Assembly: GCF_003634935.1 (NCBI RefSeq)
Contig: NZ_RBXO01000001.1
Span: forward strand, 7,031,501 to 7,095,500
DNA: 64,000 nt
Direction: 5' to 3'
Source of the DNA: Saccharothrix australiensis
GTDB taxonomy: Bacteria; Actinomycetota; Actinomycetes; Mycobacteriales; Pseudonocardiaceae
In this document: positions 55,518-63,155 of the stretch, in pieces
Layout of the letters: the number at the start of each line of letters is the position of its first letter
Position numbering within the stretch: the stretch's first letter is position 1
Translations under genes and position numbers: made by a program
The notes under the pieces: generated by a model
What the model was told of the DNA's origin: nothing
What the model saw: only the letters and a program-made list of their open reading frames with translations
The model's database searches: none

Positions 55518-58500
55518 CAGAACTCCGCGCACTGGCCGGTCTTCGGGCCGCGGACCTCGTTGGCCCACCCGTGGTCCACCGGCGGCGGGTCGGCCGACCG
55601 GCAGGACAGCGGCCCACCGATGGAGTTCGCCGCCAGCACCGTGCCGCCGGTGTTGCCGACCAGGCTGACCGGTCCGGCGACGGTCGAGTGCTCGATCGCG
55701 ACCTCGCCGGTCGAGCCCGTGACGGTCACCGGACCGTCCACCACCGCGTCCACCAGCACGACCGCCGCCGCGCCGGACGCGGACACCGGGCCCCGGAGCC
55801 CACCGCCGAACACGTGCAGCGACGCGCCCGCCCCGACCGTCACCGGGCCCGTGACCGTGCCGCCGTCCACGCAGGTGGTGTCGCGGACGTGCAGCGGGCC
55901 GCGGTGCTCGCCGGTGATGGTGGTGCCGCAGGTCGGTAACGGCCGGGCCAGCAGCTCGACCTCGGCGAGCGTCGCGGCGGACGGGAACTCCAGGCGGTAG
56001 TGCCGGTAGTGCCCCGCCCGCGCGACCTTGAACGCCCTGGTCTGCTGCCGCCACGGGAACACCTCGCCCGAGCGCTCGTCCACCGTGGACCAGTGCTCGC
56101 CGTCGTAGGAACCCTTCAGCACCCACGAGGTCGGGTCACCGGCTCCCGTGCCGGAGGTCAGCGTGTAGAACTCGACCTTCTCCTTGTCGTCCTTCGGCCG
56201 CACCTGGAGCCAGGACAGGCGGCCGGACGTGCGGGACGTGTCGTCCACCAGCGGTCCCACCGCGTCGGACGCGGTCACGGTCGAGGACGGCGTCACGTCA
56301 CGCAGCGGCCTGGGCGGTTCCGCGCCGGTGGTCGGCGACGGCGGCGCGCCGTCCGGTCCGGTGGCCCACTTCGACGGCGCGGGGCCCAGGTCGAACTCGA
56401 CCGTGCCGCCCCCCGCGATCTCGGCGTGCGGCAGGTACGCCTTGTCCCACTTCTTGCCGTTGACCGTCATCGACTGCACGTAGATGTTGCGCGCGCTGTT
56501 CTTCGGCGCGCTGACCACGATCCGACGGCCGTTGTCGAGGTGCACCGTCGCCTTGGTGAACAGCGGCGACCCGATGGCGTAGCCGGCGCTGCCCATCTGC
56601 AACGGGTAGAAGCCCAGGGCGCTGAACAGGTACCAGGCCGACTGCTCGCCGTTGTCCTCGTCACCGGGGTAGCCCTGGCCGATCTCGCTGCCCACGTACA
56701 GCCGGGAGAGGATCTCGCGCACCTTCTCCTGCGTCTTCCACGGCTGCCCCGCGTAGTCGTACATGTAGGCGATGTGGTGCGACACCTGGTTGCTGTGCCC
56801 CAACTGCCCCATCCGCACGTCGCGCGCCTCGGTCATCTCGTGGATGACGCCGCCGTAGGAGCCGGGGAACTTCGCGGTCTCCGGCGTGGCGAAGAACTCG
56901 TCCAGCTTCTTCGCGAGGCCGTCCCGGCCGCCGTAGAGGTTCGCCAGGCCCTGGCCGTCGTGCGGCACCGAGAACGCCATGTTCCAGCCGTCGGTCTCGG
57001 TGTAGTCGTGGCCCCACTCGCGCGGCTCGTACTCGGCCGCCGGCACGCGCCACGTGCCGTCGGGGTTGCGGCCCTGGAAGAACTTCGTGCTCGGGTCGAA
57101 CATGTGCACGTAGTTCCGCGCCCGGTGCGCGAAGTACTCGTGCTGCGCGAGGTAGTCCGCCCGACCGGTCCGGTCGTACAGCGCCTTGGCCATGTTCGCG
57201 ATGCCGTGGTCGTTGACGTAGCCCTCGATCGCCCAGGACATGCCCTCGTGCGTGGCGGTGGACGTGTACCCGGTGAAGATCGAGGTGTCGAGGCCCTTGC
57301 GCCCGACGCCCGGGTGCGGCGGGGCCACGGTCGCGTTCTTCACCGCCGCCTCGAACGCCGCCTCGGCGTCGAAGCCGTCGACGCCCTTGACGAACGCGTC
57401 CGCGAACGCCACGTCCGAACTCGTGCCGGTCATCAGGTCGGCGTAACCGGGTGACGACCAGCGCGAGATCCAGCCGCCGTCGCGGTACTGCTGCACGAAA
57501 CCGTCCACCAGCTCGCCGGCCCGCCGCGGCGTGAGCAGGCTGTAGGCGGGCCACGTCGTGCGGTAGGTGTCCCAGAACCCGTTGTTGACGTAAATTTTGC
57601 CGTCCACGACCTTGGCGCCGGTCTCCGTCGGTGTCGACGGTCCGGCGGGCTGCACGGGCGAGGCGTAGCGGTACCTCGGCTCGGCGGCCGTGCCGACGTT
57701 CTCGAACCCGGAGTTCGGGTACAGGTAGAGCCGGTAGAGGTTGGAGTACAGCGTGGTGAGCTGGTCCGCCGACGCGCCTTCGACCTCGACCGTCCGCAGC
57801 ACCTCGTCCCAGGCGTCCCGAGCGCGGTCGCGCACCGACTCGAAGGTGTCCGAAGTGGACACCTCCAGCGCCAGGTTCCGCCGGGCCTGCTCGACGCCGA
57901 GCAGCGAGGTCGCGATCCGCAGCGTCACCACCTTGTCGGTCGAGGTGTCGAACCGGAAGTACCCGGCGACGTCGTCGCGCCCCGCGCCGGTCAACCGACC
58001 GCTCTCCACCACCGGCCGGTCCACCACGCCGTACACGAACAGCCGCGTCGCACCGGTCGACGAGCCGCTCTTGACGTCCGAGAAGCCCGTCACCACACCG
58101 GACGCGGCGTCCAGCGCCAGGCCGCCGCTGTTGTTCACGTTGTCGAACACCAGGTTCGAGGCGTCCTCGGTGAAGGTGAAGCGGAGCAGCGCGGCGTGGT
58201 CGGTCGGCGCGACCTCGGCCCGCATCCCGTTCTCGAACCGCACGCCGTAGTAGTGCGCCCGCGCGGTCTCGTTCTCGTGCCGGAACGGCAGGGCCCGCTT
58301 CGCGCGGTCGGCGGTGGGCGTGCCGGTGGACGGCATCACCTGGAACGTCTGCCGGTCCCCCATCCACGGGCTCGGCTCGTGGCTCGCGGTGAACGCCTGG
58401 AGGGTCGGCAGGTTGTCCCGGTTGTTGCCCTTGGCGTACTCGTAGAGCCAACTGGTCGAGCCGGCGTTCGTCATCGGCGACCAGAAGTTGAACCCGTGCG

Positions 58501-59776
58501 GCACGGCCGTGGCCGGGAAGTTGTTGCCGCGCGAGAAGGCGCCGCTGGAGTTGGTGCCGCGCGTGGTGAGCACGTGGTCCGTCGGCCTGGCCCGCTCGAC
58601 GGCGGCCGGCGCGGACCGCACGGCGATGTCGTCGATCCAGCCGTTGAACGAGGCAGGTCCCTTCGGGTTGTCGTAGGCCACCAGGACGCGCTTGATCACC
58701 CGGCCGGCCGCGACTTCGCCGATCACCGACGCCACCCGGTTCCACTGGTTGGTGTACAACGACTTGGCCGCGCCCTGGCCGCGTGGCGACAGCTCGAACC
58801 CGTGCTGGTCGCGCGCGCCGAGGTCGCTCAGGTACGTGCCGTCGGCGAAGGCGAGGTCGACCGCGACGAACGTGCTCGGGTACGCCAGGTCGTCGGTGAC
58901 GAACGACGGGAAGACCAGGTAGGACAGCTCGGTCGACGGCGTCACCGGGATGTCGACCTCGAAGACCTTGTTGTACGAGTAGCCGCGCCCGGTCGCGACG
59001 TGCGCCCCCTGGTAGCGCAGCGCCTTGACGCCCGTGAAGCCCGCGCGGGCCTTCGCGTTGTACCCGCCGGTCGCGCCGCTGCCCGTGGTGGTGCGCATGT
59101 TCCGCACGGGTGGCGCGGTGGAGCCGTCGGACAGCCGCACCTCGGCGAGCTGGAGCAGCTCGGCGCCGCCCCGGTTCGCCGTGACGTCCAACCGGTAGGC
59201 GCGGTACGCCACCGTGTTCGCCGTGTCGTAGAGCTTGGTCTGGTGGGGTGCGGAGAACCGCTCGTCCGCGCGGGTGTCGACCACGTGCCACGCCGTGCCG
59301 TCGTACCCGCTCAGCGTCCAGTCCTTCGGGTCGCGCTCGGGCGCGTCGTTCGCCGAGGTCAGCGCGTACCGCCGCACCACGACCGGTTCCGTGAAGGCGA
59401 ACCGCGCCCAGCCGGTGGGCGTGGGCGTCAGCCACTTGGTCGCGGCGCTGCCGTCGACCAGGTTCGCCGCGACCTCGCCGGCGGCCGTGTGCTCGGCGTT
59501 GGCCACCACGTCCACGACCCGGTCGGTGACGTCGCCGGGGATGCCGGTCGAGTCCGCGCCGTCGACACCGTCGGTCTTCGGCGTGCCGTCCGCGGTCGTC
59601 TCCACCGTGCTCGCCCACCGGGGCTGCGGCTGCCCGTCCTCGAAGGACGTGGCGAAGAGCGGCTCGCTCACGGCTGGCTCCCCTGGTGCCGAGGTCGCGG
59701 GCGACCAGGCTCCCACGCCGCCCAGCGCCACCGCAGCCGTCGTCAGGAGGACCAGGGAGTTGCGCAGGCGCCGCAT
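55517..59776 (-). CDS. Secreted GH92 family alpha-mannosidase, multidomain, with Glu-to-Gln change at the acid position
   Basis: This 1419-residue exported enzyme has a Sec signal peptide (about 1-31, ending ATSAPG), an N-terminal discoidin-like domain (about 90-205), a concanavalin-like segment (about 215-395), the two-part GH92 catalytic unit (about 405-1130), a second discoidin-like domain (about 1165-1290) and a C-terminal repeat-rich region resembling a beta-helix (1290-1419, GPVTV-type repeats). The catalytic-acid motif, normally G-N-E-P-S-H-H, reads HSNQVSHH with Gln997. That variant is linked to mannose-1-phospho-6-mannose cleavage in the family. ATG 59776 has GAGGTGAGG upstream. A ROK regulator is divergent. 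Confidence 0.92.
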   Translation of the reverse strand: MRRLRNSLVLLTTAAVALGGVGAWSPATSAPGEPAVSEPLFATSFEDGQPQPRWASTVETTADGTPKTDGVDGADSTGIPGDVTDRVVDVVANAEHTAAGEVAANLVDGSAATKWLTPTPTGWARFAFTEPVVVRRYALTSANDAPERDPKDWTLSGYDGTAWHVVDTRADERFSAPHQTKLYDTANTVAYRAYRLDVTANRGGAELLQLAEVRLSDGSTAPPVRNMRTTTGSGATGGYNAKARAGFTGVKALRYQGAHVATGRGYSYNKVFEVDIPVTPSTELSYLVFPSFVTDDLAYPSTFVAVDLAFADGTYLSDLGARDQHGFELSPRGQGAAKSLYTNQWNRVASVIGEVAAGRVIKRVLVAYDNPKGPASFNGWIDDIAVRSAPAAVERARPTDHVLTTRGTNSSGAFSRGNNFPATAVPHGFNFWSPMTNAGSTSWLYEYAKGNNRDNLPTLQAFTASHEPSPWMGDRQTFQVMPSTGTPTADRAKRALPFRHENETARAHYYGVRFENGMRAEVAPTDHAALLRFTFTEDASNLVFDNVNNSGGLALDAASGVVTGFSDVKSGSSTGATRLFVYGVVDRPVVESGRLTGAGRDDVAGYFRFDTSTDKVVTLRIATSLLGVEQARRNLALEVSTSDTFESVRDRARDAWDEVLRTVEVEGASADQLTTLYSNLYRLYLYPNSGFENVGTAAEPRYRYASPVQPAGPSTPTETGAKVVDGKIYVNNGFWDTYRTTWPAYSLLTPRRAGELVDGFVQQYRDGGWISRWSSPGYADLMTGTSSDVAFADAFVKGVDGFDAEAAFEAAVKNATVAPPHPGVGRKGLDTSIFTGYTSTATHEGMSWAIEGYVNDHGIANMAKALYDRTGRADYLAQHEYFAHRARNYVHMFDPSTKFFQGRNPDGTWRVPAAEYEPREWGHDYTETDGWNMAFSVPHDGQGLANLYGGRDGLAKKLDEFFATPETAKFPGSYGGVIHEMTEARDVRMGQLGHSNQVSHHIAYMYDYAGQPWKTQEKVREILSRLYVGSEIGQGYPGDEDNGEQSAWYLFSALGFYPLQMGSAGYAIGSPLFTKATVHLDNGRRIVVSAPKNSARNIYVQSMTVNGKKWDKAYLPHAEIAGGGTVEFDLGPAPSKWATGPDGAPPSPTTGAEPPRPLRDVTPSSTVTASDAVGPLVDDTSRTSGRLSWLQVRPKDDKEKVEFYTLTSGTGAGDPTSWVLKGSYDGEHWSTVDERSGEVFPWRQQTRAFKVARAGHYRHYRLEFPSAATLAEVELLARPLPTCGTTITGEHRGPLHVRDTTCVDGGTVTGPVTVGAGASLHVFGGGLRGPVSASGAAAVVLVDAVVDGPVTVTGSTGEVAIEHSTVAGPVSLVGNTGGTVLAANSIGGPLSCRSADPPPVDHGWANEVRGPKTGQCAEF

Positions 59777-59830
59777 CGCACACGACCTCACCTCGACGAA
59801 ACCGCCACGCGGACCAGCGAAACCGGTGGC

Positions 59831-59846
59831 TGACATCGTTGTCAAT
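59831..59846. promoter_or_regulatory. Candidate ROK operator overlapping the GH92 -35
   Basis: The inverted repeat tgaca-tcgt-tgtca (59831-59844) overlaps TTGACA on the minus strand (59846-59841), a plausible -35 for the mannosidase gene. It lies midway between the two divergent genes. Confidence 0.5.
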
Positions 59847-59912
59847 ACCGGTCGGGCAGCTTGTCCGCAAGCCTGTCCGGTCGCTGCTCCGACCGATCTA
59901 GACTCACTCGCC

Positions 59913-61100
59913 GTGACGGTCCGCAAGTCGCCCCGGGTGGGCACCCCCGCTGGTATGCGCGTGCTGAACCAGCGCGCGGTGCTCGACCGCCTGCGGCGCG
60001 ACGGTCCCGCGACCAGGCCGCAGATCGCCAAGGACACCGGGTTGTCCAAGCCCACCGTGGGCCAGGCGCTGCTCGACCTGGAGCAGCACGGGCTGGTGCG
60101 GCCCATCGGCCGCACCACGGCCGGTCCGGGCCGCTCGGCGATGGTCTACGAGCCGAACCCGGCGGCCGGGCACGTGCTGGGCGTCGACATCGGCAGGCAG
60201 CACATCCGCGTCGCCGTGGCGGACCTGGCCGGTTCGGTGATCGCGCGGGTGGACGAGCGCAACCGGTGCCGCTCGGCGGGGGCGCTCGTGCGCACGGTCC
60301 GCGAACTGGCCGGGCGCACCGTCTCCGACGCGGGCCTCGCCCCCGACGACCTGGTCGTGAAGGTGTTCGGCACGCCCGGCGTGCCCGATCCGGGCAGCCG
60401 CACCCTGCGGCACGCGCCGAACCTGCCCGGCCTGGAGCGACCGGGGCTGCTGCACGACCTCCAGGCCGAACTCGGCCCGGACCTGGTGGTGGAGAACGAC
60501 GCCAACCTCGCGGCCGTCGGCGAGCGGGCGTACGGCGCGGCGCGCGGCGTGGACGCGTTCGTGTGCGTGACGGTCGGCACGGGCATCGGCATGGGCATCG
60601 TGGTGGACGGCAGGCTGTTCCGGGGCGCGCACGGCGCGGCGGGTGAGATCGGCTACCTGCCCTACGGCGAACCGTCCGATGTGGACGAGGTCACGCGCGG
60701 CAGGCTGGAGGCCGCGGCGGCGGCGGAGTCCGTGGTGGCGCTGGCGCGGGACCACGGCATCGCGACCGCCAAGTCGGCGCGGGACGTGTTCGCGCTGGCG
60801 AAGTCAGGTGATCCGCGTGCCCTCGCCGCCGTGCGCGACGAGGCGGAGCGGCTCGCCTACGTCGTCGCTTCGGTCGCCGCCGTGATCGACCCGGAGCTGG
60901 TGGTGCTGGGCGGCGGCATCGGCAGCAACACGCTGTTGCAGGAGCCTATGGAGGCCGCGCTGCGCCGGATGACGCCGCTCGCGCCCCGCGTCGTGGCGGG
61001 CGAGCTGGGTGACGGCGCGGTGCTCAGCGGCGCGATCGCGATGGGCCTGCGCTCGGCGCGCGAACTCGTGTTCGACCGGCGCGGAACGATCACTGTCTGA
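59913..61100 (+). CDS. ROK-family transcriptional repressor
   Basis: This 395-residue regulator has an N-terminal winged helix (NQRAVLDRLRRDGPATRPQIAKDTGLSKPTVGQALLDLEQHGLV) and a sugar-kinase-like ROK domain with VLGVDIGRQHIRVAV, VENDANLAAVGE and VTVGTGIGMGIVVDG. The zinc-binding C-x-C-G-x(2)-G-C-x-E motif usual in ROK proteins is absent; GAAGEIGYLPYG replaces it. It probably senses a sugar released by the divergent GH92 mannosidase. The GTG start lies eight bases after TAGACT (59899-59904), so the message may be nearly leaderless. Confidence 0.9.
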   Translation: MTVRKSPRVGTPAGMRVLNQRAVLDRLRRDGPATRPQIAKDTGLSKPTVGQALLDLEQHGLVRPIGRTTAGPGRSAMVYEPNPAAGHVLGVDIGRQHIRVAVADLAGSVIARVDERNRCRSAGALVRTVRELAGRTVSDAGLAPDDLVVKVFGTPGVPDPGSRTLRHAPNLPGLERPGLLHDLQAELGPDLVVENDANLAAVGERAYGAARGVDAFVCVTVGTGIGMGIVVDGRLFRGAHGAAGEIGYLPYGEPSDVDEVTRGRLEAAAAAESVVALARDHGIATAKSARDVFALAKSGDPRALAAVRDEAERLAYVVASVAAVIDPELVVLGGGIGSNTLLQEPMEAALRRMTPLAPRVVAGELGDGAVLSGAIAMGLRSARELVFDRRGTITV

Positions 61101-61419
61101 GAGTAGTCGACTCGCTTTCACCTGGTGATTCACTCAATCGTAGTACGTGCTAACCGAGGAGTAGTGGCATAGCGTTACCACACCTCCTCCTGGAGGGTGT
61201 GTGTCCTTCCGTATCGCAAGGGAGCCGGAAGGGGATTACGGGGGACGTGATCCCCGGTCGGCGAACACGGGGCAGGTGCCGCGCCCGCAACACACCTGCC
61301 CCGTGTCACACCTCCGCGCACGCGGTCGGCGAGGGAGCCGTTCGGTCGCCCACGTGGTCGGGCCGCGGACCGCGGCGGTTACATTCCCGCGAGGACACGC
61401 CGTGGGAGGACCTGGTGCG
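61101..61419. other. Intergenic region with strong hairpins
   Basis: No gene is supported. A perfect 14-base stem (61265-61278/61293-61306) with a 14-base loop can terminate the ROK transcript. Upstream, 61182-61235 can form further short stems. A TACATT (61380-61385) may be the -10 for the next gene. Confidence 0.5.
61265..61306 (+). terminator. Hairpin downstream of the ROK gene
   Basis: Perfect 14-base inverted repeat with a 14-base loop; no U-tract. It could also be an attenuator for the gene at 61420. Confidence 0.55.
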
Positions 61420-61800
61420 ATGATCGACTCGTTGGCCGTGGCGCTGACCGTGCCGGCACTGGTGGTGGCCGTCTGGGCGGTGCTGCTCGCGGTGCTGGAC
61501 AAGCCGCTGACGCTGGACACCAAGCCGACGCTCGGCATCGCCGGCGCGGTGCTGCTGCTGGAGGTCGGGCTGCTGGCGCAGGCCGTGGTCGGGGTCGTGC
61601 GGCTGGTCGGCCTGGACCGGGACATCTCCGGCCCGACCTTCGTCGGCTACCTGTTCGGCCCGGTGCTGGTGCTGCCGCTCGCGGGGTTCTGGGCGCTGGC
61701 CGAGCGGTCCCGCTGGGGCGCGGCGGTGCTGGCCGTGGGCTGCCTCAGCGTGCCGGTGATGATCGTGCGGGCGCAGCAGGTCTGGGCCGGGCATGGCTGA
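61420..61800 (+). CDS. Four-helix membrane protein of unknown function
   Basis: This 126-residue protein has four transmembrane segments (SLAVALTVPALVVAVWAVLLAVL; LGIAGAVLLLEVGLLAQAVVG; FVGYLFGPVLVLPLAGFWAL; AAVLAVGCLSVPVMIV). ATG 61420 has GGGAGGA nine bases upstream. It overlaps the next gene by eight bases, so the two membrane proteins are probably co-produced. No family name is assigned. Confidence 0.75.
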   Translation: MIDSLAVALTVPALVVAVWAVLLAVLDKPLTLDTKPTLGIAGAVLLLEVGLLAQAVVGVVRLVGLDRDISGPTFVGYLFGPVLVLPLAGFWALAERSRWGAAVLAVGCLSVPVMIVRAQQVWAGHG

Positions 61801-62218
61801 CGACCTGGCCACCGCGACGCGCTCGGGCCCCGGCCGGCTGCTGATCGCCGTCTACGGGATCTTCGCGATCGCCGCGACGTCGCGATCCGCCGTGCAGATC
61901 GCGACGCGCTTCGGCGACGCGCCGGTCGCCTACCTGCTGTCCGCCCTGGCCGCGCTGGTCTACGTGCTGGCCACCGCGACGCTGGCGGTCGGCAGCCGGG
62001 CGTCGCGGAGGGTGGCCTTCCTGTCCTGCGCGGTGGAGCTGGCGGGCGTGCTGGCGGTCGGCGGCGTCAGCGTCCTGGTGCCGTCGTGGTTCCCCGACGC
62101 GACGGTGTGGTCCTCCTTCGGCGTCGGCTACGCGTTCATCCCGCTGGTGCTGCCCGTGCTGGGCCTGCTCTGGCTGCGGCGCACCGCGCCTCAGCCCGGC
62201 AGCGGGACGAGCCGGTAG
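61793..62218 (+). CDS. Four-helix membrane protein of unknown function
   Basis: This 141-residue protein has a short polar N-terminus, then four hydrophobic segments (LLIAVYGIFAIAATSRSAVQI; VAYLLSALAALVYVLATATLAV; VAFLSCAVELAGVLAVGGVSVL; FIPLVLPVLGLLWL). It partners the gene at 61420. Its end overlaps a convergent inhibitor gene by 28 bases. Confidence 0.75.
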   Translation: MADDLATATRSGPGRLLIAVYGIFAIAATSRSAVQIATRFGDAPVAYLLSALAALVYVLATATLAVGSRASRRVAFLSCAVELAGVLAVGGVSVLVPSWFPDATVWSSFGVGYAFIPLVLPVLGLLWLRRTAPQPGSGTSR

Positions 62219-62535
62219 GACAGCGCGGTCGTGTCCGGGATGTCGTCGTAGACGTAGGCCACGTGGTCGGTGCACGACGTGTCCGAGTACAGGCCCAGCC
62301 CCGAGCCGTCGCCGAACCCGCGCGCGGCCGAGCGGGCGGTGGTGAAGCCCAGCGCGCTCACCGGGTAGCAGCCCCAGTCCGGCGGCACGACCGCCTTGGT
62401 GCCGCCGTACTGCGTGGCGGAGAACAGGCAGTAGGCGCCCTCCTCGCAGTGCGGCCCGACCTCGGCGCCCGCCGGCGCCGCGCCGAGCAGTCCCGCCGTG
62501 AGCACCACCGCGCCGACGATGGCGATCCGCTTCAT
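62191..62535 (-). CDS. Secreted peptidase inhibitor I36-like protein
   Basis: This 114-residue protein has a Sec signal peptide (KRIAIVGAVVLTAGLLGAAPAGA) and a small beta-rich domain with four to five cysteines (HCEEGAYCLF, WGCYP, DTSCTDH), matching the Streptomyces metalloproteinase inhibitor-like I36 group. The target protease is unknown. ATG 62535 overlaps the MarR stop by four bases (ATGA), so it is co-translated with the regulator. Confidence 0.82.
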   Translation of the reverse strand: MKRIAIVGAVVLTAGLLGAAPAGAEVGPHCEEGAYCLFSATQYGGTKAVVPPDWGCYPVSALGFTTARSAARGFGDGSGLGLYSDTSCTDHVAYVYDDIPDTTALSYRLVPLPG

Positions 62536-63080
62536 GTCGTCCCCCTCCGTGCAGTCGGCTGATCACCCTCACCCTGCCGGCTTCGGTCGCGCGTGTCGCC
62601 GAGTGATTCCAGGACGGTCCGCAAGGTGTCCGCGAGGGTGCGCCGATCGGCGGGACCCAGTGCGGCGAGCAGCCGATCCTCGGTGGCGAGGTGGTCCGGC
62701 AGCGCCCGGTCGACCAGCTCGCGGCCGGCGTCGGTCAGCGCCACGACGACGCCCCGGCCGTCGACCTCGCTGGGCGTCCGCGCGACGAGGCCGCGCGCCT
62801 CCAGCCGGTCGAGCCGCTGGGTGATCGCGCCGGAGGTGACCATCGAGGAGCGCATCAGCTCGGTCGGCGTCAGGTGGTGGGGCGGCGCGGCGCGGCGCAG
62901 GGTCGCGAGGACGTCGAACGAGGCGCGGTCCAGCCCGTGCCGGGCGAACGTGCGGCCCAGCTCGCCGTCGGCCAGGCGCGCGAGCCTGGACAGCCGCCCG
63001 ATCACCGCCATCGGGGAGACGTCCAGGTCAGGGCGTTGGTCGCGCCACTGGTCCAGCACGAGGTCGACGTGGTCCGGCAT
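62532..63080 (-). CDS. MarR-family transcriptional regulator
   Basis: This 182-residue winged-helix protein has LDRASFDVLATLRRAAPPHHLTPTELMRSSMVTSGAITQRLDRLEARGLVAR and the wing S-E-V-D-G-R-G-V-V-V-A-L-T. It is divergent from an EamA transporter 67 bases away, with clear repeated boxes between them, so it probably represses the transporter and itself. The C-terminus is a charged tail. Confidence 0.92.
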   Translation of the reverse strand: MPDHVDLVLDQWRDQRPDLDVSPMAVIGRLSRLARLADGELGRTFARHGLDRASFDVLATLRRAAPPHHLTPTELMRSSMVTSGAITQRLDRLEARGLVARTPSEVDGRGVVVALTDAGRELVDRALPDHLATEDRLLAALGPADRRTLADTLRTVLESLGDTRDRSRQGEGDQPTARRGTT

Positions 63081-63087
63081 GGTGGCA

Positions 63088-63155
63088 TACCTTAGCGGTG
63101 AGAGACATCACCGGCCCATTACCTTAGCGGTGAGCTAGTTTGACTTAGTGCTAAG
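63088..63155. promoter_or_regulatory. Repeated MarR operator boxes in the marR-EamA intergenic region
   Basis: The 15-base sequence taccttagcggtgag occurs at 63088-63102, and again at 63120-63134 with its first 'a' position conserved; the copies are 32 bases apart, about three helical turns. A third related palindrome, cttag-tg-ctaag (63144-63155), overlaps the transporter GTG. The boxes cover the marR -10 (TAAGGT, minus strand) and flank the transporter -10 (TAGTTT, 63136-63141). Confidence 0.7.

Noticed and set aside
61180-61300. Riboswitch (c-di-AMP or other) before the membrane protein pair
   Set aside because: Stems exist, but I could not match any known riboswitch consensus by eye.
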